From NCBI GenBank assembly GCA_032622095.1, contig CP136069.1, forward strand, positions 186,421,122 through 186,485,121: a stretch of 64,000 nucleotides of DNA, read 5' to 3'. Under the pieces are notes generated by a model. The model had not been told where the DNA came from. It worked only from the letters and a program-made list of their open reading frames with translations, and did no database searches. A program made the position numbers and the translations under genes. Position 1 is the stretch's first letter. Each line of letters opens with the position of its first letter. The stretch comes from Siphonodentalium dalli (taxonomy: Eukaryota > Mollusca > Scaphopoda > Gadilida > Siphonodentaliidae). Below, one piece after another: positions 10,519-21,100 of this stretch.

Positions 10519-11955
10519 CTAGCAGTTAGCCCGCCACTGGCGTGGTTGGTCAGAAACATGACATTTTTAAAATTATTTTTATTTAATGAGATAATTCTGC
10601 CTTTATTATTTAATTTTTTGTTTTTCAATGAGTTAATTTGATTTACGATACATCGGGCGGAAAAACTGACCCGATGAAAATCTCCCCCAGCCCTTCCTAG
10701 GAACGACAGACATAAGAATCACACAACACGCATTTTTTGTTTTTCAATGAGTTAATTGTGCCTTTTTAATCAAGAGAAATTATGGTACCCGTCCCTAAAG
10801 TACCCGTCCCTAGGGCGGAAAAACTGACCCGATGAAATTCTCCCCCTTCCTAAGAACGACAGACATAAGAATCACCCAACACGCATTTTTTTTTCCAATG
10901 AGTTAATTCTGCCTTTTTAATCAAGAGAAATTATGGTACCCGTCCCTAAAAGAGGTATGATTCGATGAAAATCTCCCCCGTTCCTAGCAACGACAGACAT
11001 AAGAATCACACGACACGCATTTGTTGTTTGTTTTATATTTTGTGTTTTTCAATGAGTTAATTGTGCCTTTTTAATTTACAGACTTTTTGAATTAATGTTT
11101 TGAATAAATTTTTTGAATTAATGATTTAATTGAATTTTTTGTTTTTCAATGAGTTAATTGTGCCTTTTTAATTTTTTAATTAAATTTTTTGTTTTTCAAT
11201 TTTGACCCGATTTGACCTTGAATTGGTCATTTTCAAGGTCAAGGTCAGGTCTGGGTCACAATTCCCGTAGGTAGCAAATTTGAGCTCAATCGGTTCGATT
11301 ATATAAAGGACATGCACATATAGATAATTTGTGGGTACCCGTTTGAAGGTCAAGGTCACCTCTCGCATCGTGCCGTTTTGTGTTAGCCCACCAATGGCGG
11401 TAATCGTCAGAAACATGACAATTTTTAATTTTTTAAATTATTTTTTTTAATTATTTTTGTTAATTTAATTTTTTGTTTTTCAATGAGTTAATTGTGCCTT
11501 TTTAATTAAATTTTTTGTTTTTCAATTGACCTTGAATTGATCACTTTCGAGGTCAAGGTCAGGTCTGGGTCACAATTTAACCCGTCCATGACACTTCCCG
11601 TAGGTAGCAAGTTTGAGCTCAATCGGTTCGAGTCTATAAAGGACACACACATATATATCATTTGTGGGTACTCGTTTCAAGGTGAAGATCACCTCGGGCG
11701 GAAAAAGTACGAAATTAAGTACGAAATTTCGCCTCGAGACGGTCAATGGAGCCGTATTTATACTCGTCGTGTATATAGACGCTCTTTATCAACGACACTG
11801 CGGATACGAACGCTCTGTAACTATCAACGCGATTAACCCCGCAGTGCCGTTTTTGTGACTGAGAGTGGAGAACGGGTGCTCTGAGCTTCTCCAAAACGCC
11901 GCGACGACATTCCCGTGGATTTTTACCCTTATATAGGAAGATTGGTCTCGATCGG
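10519..11955 (-). mobile_element. Non-autonomous Helitron-like element B
   Basis: The minus-strand 3' end reads CGCCA-G-TGGCG hairpin, then GGCTAACTGCTAG, ending at 10519 next to T. The interior repeats blocks such as TTTTTCAATGAGTTAATT several times. It also contains a segment at about 11700-11950 (with CTCGAGACGGTCAA and CCCGTGGATTTTTACCC) that matches element A at 9240-9480. A further end-like piece without CTAG lies at 11386-11400, suggesting nested or partially duplicated copies. The 5' border is not resolved; it merges into the LINE ORF1 copy near 11955. It lies 5 bases from element A, head to tail. Confidence 0.45.
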
Positions 11956-11959
11956 TCCA

Positions 11960-12977
11960 ACGGCAGCATCAACCCCAAATATTTCTTCTGCTATTGATAA
12001 CAATGATGGCGATCCTATAAGGCATGAAATACTAGAAACGGTGCCAGATGCTCATGATTCTTCTCAGATAAATAAAACTTTTCCAAATGTTGAAAATTCA
12101 AATAAAAGGAAAACAAAAGATGATACTTCCCCATTTGAAATTAGACAACAGAGACGAAGAGAAAACTCAGATGATTTCAGTGGTGATATAATGCATACAG
12201 CATCTGTAATGTCTATGGAATGTTTGGGGAAAGAAATAAAAGCTATGGTTGCAGAAGGAGTATGCAGTGCAGTTGAGAAAATAATGAAGGACATGGCAGA
12301 TATTATTGTTAAAAATGTAAATAGTTCTATGCTGACCCATGAAAAGAAAATGAAAGATATGGAGGACCAGTTAAAACAAAACATAAACACTAAACTAACA
12401 AACAAAATTGATGAACTTGGAGAAAATGGAGATGAAATTCGAAGACTCAGAGATGTATGGCAGAAGAAATAGCTTAAGGTTTCTAAATTTCCCAGTGCCA
12501 CTGGGTACAACTGATCCAAGAAAAATCAAATCAAAAGAAGAAATAATAGATTTTCTCAAAACAAAACTGGATATAAATATAGAGAAAAGAGACATTGTTA
12601 GGGCTCATCCTGTATCAGCTATAAAACACAATAATCGTTCAAATAATCCTACACACACCAAAGTAGTAAACTTAATATGCAGATTTGTCGATCACGATGT
12701 GAAAGAGCATATTCTGCTTTCCAGAAAAAAACTGAAAAACATCTCAAAAGTGATGATTGTGGAAGATCTGACAAGGGAGAGACAAACCATAATAAAAAAA
12801 CTATCAGAATTGAGAAAAACAAGAGCTGTGCATTCCTTCTGGTCATGGGATGGAAATATTTTCTATAAACTTGGTGATGATCTGCCCAAAATAATGATTG
12901 ACATGTCAAAAGACATTGATTTGCAGCTCCCTGATGGTCCTCCAGAATACTCTGGTGATGACTCTGACACTTATTAG
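11960..12977 (+). pseudogene. Frameshifted LINE ORF1-type RNA-binding protein
   Basis: Two overlapping frames together form one protein homologous to the intact ORF1 at 28438-29358. The first frame (to 12472) carries a basic stretch, SPFEIRQQRRREN, and a long coiled coil (KEIKAMVAEG onwards). The second (in frame from about 12400 to 12977) carries RRNSLRFLNFPVP and MIVEDLTRERQ, then HSFWSWDGNIFYKL. The coil, then RRM-like, then C-terminal EDLTRER...W.DGNIF layout is that of L1-type LINE ORF1 proteins. The copy needs a one-base shift near 12400, and its 5' end has no ATG (the open frame runs back into Helitron text). No endonuclease or reverse transcriptase follows. It is therefore a broken copy, and no intact product is expected. 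Confidence 0.7.
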
Positions 12978-13790
12978 GCCATAGAAACTGACATTTGTAT
13001 GACAGCACCTTCAGAGTGTAGCCATAGATACAAGACACACATCCATATTGTTGTAAATACTTTAGTAATTATCTAACCTACTATACTATGCATAAACACT
13101 TTCAGCTAAATCTGAGAATGACAATATATTGCTTCACAAAATACTATACTAGTGTTATAAAATTTAAAACAGTGGAAATGTGCTAGCAAGCTCTTTGTTT
13201 TTCTTTTTGAGTGAATAATTGATAACACTCAATTATCCAATAACAAAATAGTAAATTTTTGACAATTAATAACATTTATGTCTTTACTATATTAAAAACA
13301 ATTCAAACTAGCAATACTGCTGAATGTATTAAGATATTAAATTTTCTTTACTCCTCAAAAACTGAAGAAAAAAAAAGAAGAAAGAAAAAACATTTGATAA
13401 CTCTCTGTCATAGTCCATATACAATAAGGCAAATATATCTGAACATATTGCTAACACTAATATTCTACTGTAGTGTATGCACATATATTGTCAAATGTTA
13501 TGCAGAATTTGATTAGAAATGTAAATAAATATATTATATAATATTCATTTCATCACATTGTATACACCAATGTTATGTTTACATTGTTTTTATAATAACT
13601 GTCATATCTTAGGCAGAATAATGTCTATGTCATCACTTTCTATACAATAATAACATATTGGTAATAACAAAAATCTAAATATGTACCATACAAAATATGT
13701 TGACTCAAATAAGTTGCTATGGCACATACCTCAATCACATAATTCACGAAGATATAATGCACTACTTATGTCTGAGCAATATCTGCCAAC
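12978..13790. other. AT-rich non-coding DNA after the ORF1 copy
   Basis: Probably the 3' flank of the ORF1 element. There is no ORF2, no poly-A tail and no clear target duplication. An A-rich stretch (AAAAAAAAGAAGAAAG type) lies near 13370. Confidence 0.4.
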
Positions 13791-14845
13791 TTGATGTCAT
13801 AAACTTCAGATGAGATTTATTTGTGGAATTTATCATTCACCACATAATCCATAAAGCTATACTGTACTAAGTCTGTTTGAGTAAAACCCCCAAATTATTG
13901 TAAGAAATTCTGAGAATTATTTGTAGAATTTACTATACATCACATAATCCATAAAGCTATACTGTACTAAGTCTGTTTGAGTAAAACCCCCAACTTATTG
14001 TAAGAAATTCTGAGAAGTAATTGTGGAATTTACTGTACATCACATAATCCATAAAGCTATACTGTACTAAGTCGGTTTGAGTATAACCCCCAACTTATTG
14101 TAAGAAATTCCGAGAATTATTTGTGGAATTTACTAGACATCATATAATCCATAAAGCTATACTGTATTAAGTCTGTTTAAGTAAAACCCCCAACTTATTG
14201 TAAGAAATTCTGAGAATTAATTGTAGAATTTACCATACATCACATAATCCACAAAGCTATACTATACTAAGTCTGTTTGGGTAAAACCCCCAACTTGGTG
14301 TCATAAATTCTGAGAATTATTTGTGGAATTTTATTATAAATCATGTTTGAGTAAAACCCCCAATTTGATGTAAGCAATTCTGAGAATTATTTGTGGAATT
14401 TACTATACATAACATAATCCATAAAGCTATACTGTACTAAGTCAGTTTGGGAAAAATCCCCAACTTTTTAAAAAGAAATTCTGAGAATATTTGTAGAATT
14501 TACTATACATCACACAATCCATAAAGCTATACTGTACTAAGACAGTTTGAGTAAAACCCCCAACTTATTGTAAGAAATTCTGAGAATTAATTGTGGAATT
14601 TACTATACATCACATAATCCATAAAGTTATACTATACTAAGTCTGTTTGGGAAAAAACCCTAATTTGGTGCCATAAATTCTGAGAATTATTTGTGGAATT
14701 TTATTATGCATCATGTTTTGAGTAAAACCCCCAATTTGATGTAAGCAATTCTGAGAATTATTTGTGGAATTTACTATACATCACATAATCCATAAAGCTA
14801 TCCTGAACTAAGTCTGTTTGGGTTAAACCCCCAACTTGATGGATG
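13791..14845. repeat. 100-bp satellite, about ten units with two 70-bp variants
   Basis: The anchor CACATAATCCATAAAGCTAT or a close variant starts at 13841, 13941, 14041, 14141, 14241, 14411, 14511, 14611 and 14782: an exact 100-base period with two short units of about 70 bases (14341-14410 and 14711-14781). Each unit contains GTAAAACCCCCAA. The two short units share the same deletion and sit 370 bases apart, so a four-unit block was duplicated. Confidence 0.9.
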
Positions 14846-15215
14846 TGTGAGTACAAATGTGTATGCAGATGTGTGTATGCATATGTACATATGCATACAT
14901 GTGTATGTATGAATACAAAATCATGTAAGTCGCATATAAATTACATATTAAAATTAGTAAACATCACCCCACCATATACGGATTCACATAAATCGTATGC
15001 ATAAAATGTTAGTGTTTTTGCTGTCCGTTACAAGTTCCATCACATTAAAATATTATGTAGCATCTAAGGGTTTATTTAGGTTTTCAGTCACTTCTTATGA
15101 AATCTGTTTTCAAGTCAGAATTAAGCGGACATTCATGACATCATGAATTGTAAAAAAAAAAAAAAAAATTTTTTTAAATAATAAATAAATATAATATAAA
15201 TAATATATATATATA
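14846..15215. other. Simple-sequence-rich spacer
   Basis: Contains TGTATG/ATATGCAT-type microsatellite at 14840-14920, a run of A followed by T near 15150-15175 and (AT)n at 15195-15215. No gene is seen. Confidence 0.6.
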
Positions 15216-15802
15216 TCTATTATATATTTTGGAAGATCTGTCTGTCTGTGTGTGTGTGTGTGTTCGCGATGAACTCGAAAAAGCCCGAGCCGATTTCGAT
15301 GAAACTTGGTATGTGGGGATATTTTCGGCCGGGGGTGGCATGGGCCTATTAATTTGTCCGTGCGAAGTGACCTTGACCTTGAAATCGGGTCATTTCAAGA
15401 TCAAACGCCCTAATATCACGGGATTTCGATGAAACTTGGTATGTGGGTGTACCTTCGTATGCGGAGTCTCATAAGCATATTCATTTGCCCATGCGACGTG
15501 CCTTGACCTTGAAATCGGGTCAATTCAAGGTCATATCGCCAATTTGGTCGGATTTCGACGAAATTTGATACGTGGGGTTACTTTTGTCCACTGAGTGTTT
15601 TGGACGGGTCGAGTCGTGACCCCGACCTGACATTGACCTTCAAAATGATCAATTCAAGTTCAAATCGGGTAAAACCGGATGGATTTCGACGGGCACGTTT
15701 GTCGGGTACTTTTGTCCGGGCAGTGTTTTGGACTTACCCCACTTGACCTTCAAAATGGACAATTCAAGGTCAAAGCCCGGACGAAGTCGGGTCACCTTCT
15801 AG
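15216..15802 (+). mobile_element. Short non-autonomous Helitron with both ends
   Basis: The element starts TCTATTATATATTTTGGAAG directly after an A (15215). It ends TTCTAG (CTAG at 15799-15802) directly before a T. A hairpin, CCCGGAC-GAA-GTCGGG with one bulged G, lies at 15776-15791, 11 bases before the end. This set of signals (A|TC start, GC-rich hairpin, CTAG|T end, no target duplication) defines Helitrons. Inside, GATTTCGATGAAACTTGGTA occurs twice (about 15293 and 15422), and GACCTTGA text is shared with the array at 9570-10066. There is no helicase, so it would need one in trans. Confidence 0.7.
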
Positions 15803-16986
15803 TATATATATATATATATATATATCTATATCTATATAAGGTATATATATATATAAGGTTATCATGACCTGTGTCAGTCTGCGAATAGTAATTGTTAAAA
15901 CAAAAAATAAGAATTAAAAAAAACCACATAAATAAATAACAAATAGATATTTAAATAAATAATAGTCCAGTTAGGAACAAAATTCCTAACACTACATATC
16001 CACGAGCCTATTATCAACATTTATATTTCATATATTATTCCACATACGTTCAACATATCTAAATGCTTATAAATTATTTTAATTCTCCTTATACTAATGG
16101 TGTGACTGGAAGCCAAAACAACTGCATCTTTAATAAATAAAAGAAATTAAGGGACCATCACCCCACCCCCACACAAATTTAAGCAATTACTTGATTACAC
16201 AGATCTATATGCATAACTTAGTATGTACAATGTGTGTAATATTATGGTTCGTATGCAGTTATATGTGAGTATTACTATTACCAATAGAACTGTAACGGGC
16301 AGCAAAATTATATAATCATGTATGCAAACTTGTAACGGCATCACTGGATATGGCTAACACTAACCGTCGTAGAATTGTGAAACTTGATCGATGGTTTCCT
16401 TAATTGATTAATCAGTGGTTGTAATTATTGATTGATTCATTGGGGGAAGTTGTTGGTCGGGTTCCATGGCTACTGTGATATGGTATACTTTCCCTCAGTC
16501 AAAAGCATCTACAGTGGGTCGCACAAAGTAATAATCACATCAACTTGTGCCACAGGAGTTTGTCAGAATGATAATAAATACTATTAATAATAAATGTACA
16601 AATTATACAAATGTACAAAATATATATTAAATTACTTAATAATTTGGTTATTTTATTAAATAATTAAATTAAATTATTTAATTACTTAATTATTTAATTA
16701 TTTTAATTGTTTTAATTATATTTCAAATTAAATAACAAATTATATTTTATTTACTATCATCTTGTCAAACCCCTGTGCTTGTACCGACATACTCACGAAA
16801 TCACTACCACGAGACCAGTCCGCAATCTCAGTGTCCATATTTGGTATAAACCGCACCATGCAGTCATACACCCAGTATACAGACTGTGCAGTAATACATC
16901 CAGTATCACACATTTAGAACGCACGCACAAAACCGGAGAATAAAAAGAAACTTGAATATTCTACTCAAGTCTCAGCTCCAGACACT
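15803..16986. other. AT-rich non-coding DNA
   Basis: Contains (AT)n at 15803-15855 and a low-complexity block of AATTAAAT/TTAATTA words at about 16590-16750. No gene is recognised. Confidence 0.5.
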
Positions 16987-16991
16987 TTATG

Positions 16992-17831
16992 TGATCACTC
17001 AGATCCAAGAGACACTACCCCCACCAGTGACAGCCCTGCCACTACTGCATGGAATATTTAAATGACAACAAATGAGTGGGGTATGATCTCAGCATTAATG
17101 TAACATTATAAGCTTGTCCTGCAGATAGCCCATACGCATGGAAAACCAATTAAGCAGAGCCTTCGCTCTGACGAGAAGCCGAAGCAGAGAACGCTGAAGA
17201 AATACTGCTGTACAGCGCAGGCATGAGCATGGCCCGACGAGCTAAGGTACGATTCGGAGCCGGCGCCCAAGAATTGCTATGAGGCGCCCTAAGCAATAAG
17301 CGCACACGGCCACCAGGGAGAAGCCCAACAAGTGCGACGCAGGAATGGCAGTAGAGACCACTGGACAGCCCAACTCCCTATGGCTAAGCACCGTGGTATG
17401 GGCGTGTAACACCAAAGTTACCCCTGCAGGACGCACCAAAGCTGGATCAATGGCACTGATGACACAGCACCTGAAAGGGAAAACAAACAGCAGCAACGAG
17501 ATGCAAACACACAGGGCACTAGGCCCAAAACAAAACAGGCATCACAGAACAATGAATATGGCGTGCCACTCGGGACGCCGAACAAAGCGGGGCATGGAGA
17601 TCCAGGGGGGAGGGAGGGAGCGCGATGCGTATAATTCAAGAGTGAATTGCTTTTTCAGTTACCGGAAGGAGGCAGCATTCCGGGCGGATGTAAAATGCGG
17701 ACTTTATATTCGGCCGATACGGAACGGATCGTACCGAAAAACCGGAATGTCTGCCGGATGACAGGATCAAAGAACCACATAAATCACCCCGAACCTTATC
17801 GGCCCTGGGTGCATTATGTGATCACTCAGAT
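16992..17831. mobile_element. Terminal fragment of the tyrosine-recombinase-type element
   Basis: Positions 16992-17393 match 29602-30003 over 402 bases with no length difference and about six substitutions that I counted by eye. At 29.6 kb this sequence is the 3' flank of a tyrosine-recombinase plus SGNH unit, so this is a related terminus without coding DNA. After 17393 the two copies diverge. An 18-base direct repeat, TTATGTGATCACTCAGAT, lies at 16987-17004 and 17814-17831 and brackets the unit. It could be a split direct repeat or the trace of insertion at a short matching core. The GC-rich open frame at 17345-17761 has no domain and starts in repeat sequence, so I do not call it a gene. 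Confidence 0.55.
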
Positions 17832-18145
17832 TGAAACATATTTATTCGCCATATATGCATATAAATACATACATTTGGCAACGGGATTGAAGAACAAGTG
17901 CGGGCCACTTATATGCTACTTCTCTCCCGATCACCAGACAATCAAGTGAAAGAAAAAATGAACATGGCATTGAACAATTATATATGGTATTAAAGTGTAT
18001 AATGTTAAAATTTGATTGGTTGCTAGTCTCTCCCAACTTGTTCGAAAGTATCTGGTTACTGTATAGTGTACTGTGCTCATCTATCCTTAATGGTAAGGTG
18101 GCAGGACAGTGCAATATGTTCTTATAGAGCGTTTATGACTATATG
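17832..18145. other. Non-coding stretch, no gene seen
   Basis: Unremarkable AT-rich sequence between the terminal fragment and the LINE target duplication. Confidence 0.5.
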
Positions 18146-18155
18146 CCCCTACTCA

Positions 18156-21100
18156 GAATTATTATTTTTATTATTTTATTTTTTCTTTCTTCCCTAGTAG
18201 TCGTCTGCTGTTGAACTTTGTGTGTTCTCACCCTGGGATGTGTCTCTTATAAAGATTTGGACAGCCTTGAAAATGTCTTCATTATTGGAATTTGATAAGC
18301 TTGGGTCTCCAAATAGTAAAGTTTTTACTGAATAAATATTGAATCGTAGTAGCTTGTTCAGCAAGTCTACTCTTGGAATAATATGCAATTGACATTGGAA
18401 AAAATAATGAAATGCGTTTTCTTCACCATCGCCGCATCTACAGTCTTTGGACACCGCAATATAATTGAAGTATTTATCTGATTGGAGTTCACTGCATTCG
18501 CACCTGAGTCGACATTGTAAGATATTTAATGATCGTTTCCCTGTAGAAAAATACTTAGGAGGTTTAACCGGATTGGGAATAAGTGATTGTCGAAAACATT
18601 CATAATTCATGTTTCTTATTTTTTTATCGCGTTTATTCCAGTCATTTATACACTTGGGCATGAAGGTGGACTCTTTTCTTTTGTAATTGCATTTCATAGG
18701 GATAAAATTTGATGCATTTCTGGTATCATGGTCATTTCGGGCGCTGAATTTAGATGGTATCAGGTCTGTCAAATAGTTAGGTGTTTTTTCGTTTACTATA
18801 TTGTGGAATGTCAACACCTGTTTGTAATATCTTCGAGTTTCTAACGTCTCCCAACCTAGTTCGGTCAGAAGTCTAATATTTGGAACTGATCTGGTGCAAC
18901 CGGTGACTATTCTAGCTGCTTCGTATTGAACATCTTCTAGATCTTTTAGTAAGTAATCAGGTGCACCAGACCAAACGTTACTAGCGTATTCCATAAGGGA
19001 TCGAACATGGGATAAATAGAGGGTTTGAAGTGTTTCACGATTTAGCATTGCTCTTAGTTTACGCAATTGTGACAGGCGTGCGTATGCCCTTGTGCATATA
19101 TTACCAATGTGTGTGTTCCAAGTTAGGTTGTCGTCAATATCCAATCCTAGGTGTGTGTGGCTATTAGAGTATTCTAGGGTTACCCCGTCGAATATGATTG
19201 TAGGTTTAACAACACTTGGCTTGGAAAATAACATTAGATTGGTTTTACTACTATTAAATTGGACACACCAATTTTCAGCCCAGTCTCTGATTTTGTTCAT
19301 GTCTCTATTGACTGTCAATTGAAGGTTACACGTATCACTATCGCTGTTGATTAAACATGTGTCGTCGGCATACAGTCTTGTGCTAGATTTAATTCCATCG
19401 GCAATGTCATTAATGTAAATTAAAAACATCAGAGGCCCGACTACAGATCCCTGGGGCACACCAGCTGATATTGAGGAGTACTGCGAAAAGCTTGAGTTGA
19501 CTCTAACTCTTTGCTGTCTATTTTGTAAATAGTTTGTCATCCATTTCAGAATATTACCTTTCAAACCATATTTCTCTAATTTTAAAACAAGACCTCGGTG
19601 CCAGACTTTGTCAAACGCTTTGGAAATATCGAAAAATACTGCACAACTCGTTTGGCCCTCGTCGATTGCACAGTGGATATTATGAATGATTTCAATTAGT
19701 TGAAATTCGGTACTATGACCAGGTATAAATCCAGACTGATGCTTATATAAAAGGTTGTGGGTTTTCAAATGGCTTAGAATTTCATTAAAAACTAATCTCT
19801 CTAGTACCTTGCTGACACAACTTATAAGAGATATCGGACGATAATTTAAAGGGTCATGCCTATCACCTTTTTTAAAGAGGGGCATCACATCGGCTTTCTT
19901 CCAAGCTGTAGGGAAACAACAGCTCTTTAAAGATAAATTGAATATTATTTTAAGTGGTTTGCAAACTGAGCCATGTGTTTCCCTTAGCATTTTGTTACTT
20001 ATACCATCGGGGCCCGTGGCTTTATTTGTGTGTAAAATTTTCAAAATTTTGGATATGTCCTCCTCGGTAGTTTTGATATCTTCTAATTTTTCGGTTGTTC
20101 TTTCTGCAAAATTCGGTAATGTCGATTTTTCATTTTCTAGTGTACTATTTCGCGTGAAAATTGAATTTAAGACCTGTGCCTTTTGATAATCTTCCTCAAA
20201 AATTCTGTTGTTAAAGTTTAGTGGGGAAATTTTCTCGTCATTGGAGAAATTATTAAGTAATTGTTTAGTGACATGCCAGAATTGTTTTGGCTCATTTACT
20301 CTCAAGTTTTCATCTAGGCTAGCTAAATATTTATCTTTGGCTGACTTTTTCAAGTTATTTGTTCTGTTGCGGGTTGCTTTATATTTATCCCAGGCACTAG
20401 GAAGATTTGAGCGCAGCGCTTTCTTTCTGATGCGGTCGCGTTTCCGAATATGTTTTCTTATTAAACTGTCAAACCATGGTTTGTCATTCTCACGTATAGT
20501 AACTGATTGGAATGGGATATATTTGCGAGCAATTGTTAGGAAAGTGTGAGTAAAAACGTCTACAGTCTGATTTATATCGGAGTGACCTGTGCTCACGAGA
20601 ATGTCTGACCATTTGATTGCATTAATTTCGAAGTTCATGCCAACAAAATCTGCTCTGGCATAATTCCAAACATTCCGTTGATATGACTTTTTCCTAGGAT
20701 TTGGAAATGAAATTTCTACAGATGTTGCTCTATGGTCTGATAAACCTAGATCAACAGTGGACGGGTTTAGGTAAACTAGACTATCACTTAATAAAATCGG
20801 ATCTAAGAGTGTTGCTGAGTTCACACCTATTCGGGTTGGCTCTTTAATTACGTTCTCAAGGGTCCATTTGCTAATGATTTTTTGAAGCTCACCATCGCGA
20901 TTTAATAAATTGCAATTTAGATCTCCAACCATGACTAAAGACATATTATATGCTAGGGCCTTGGCAATGGATTTGTCAAGATTCGTCCAGTAAGTGTCTA
21001 AGCATTCACGCTCAGACCTGTAAGTTACGCAGAAAAGAAATTTCTGCCTGGTTCCAATTTCAAACCACAAAATTTCGTCGTCAAAACCAAATTCGGGTAA

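Noticed and set aside
11915-11960. N-terminal extension of the ORF1 copy
   Set aside because: The first codons come from Helitron text (the same words occur at 9440-9490) and the frame opens at GTG rather than ATG.
15229-15432. Small protein beginning MEDLSVCVCVCVRDE
   Set aside because: The frame lies within the Helitron and its start is a TG microsatellite; related copies do not keep it open.
17345-17761. GC-rich frame of 138 codons
   Set aside because: It starts inside the 402-bp shared terminus, has no recognised domain, and the homologous copy at 29.9 kb does not keep the frame after 30003.
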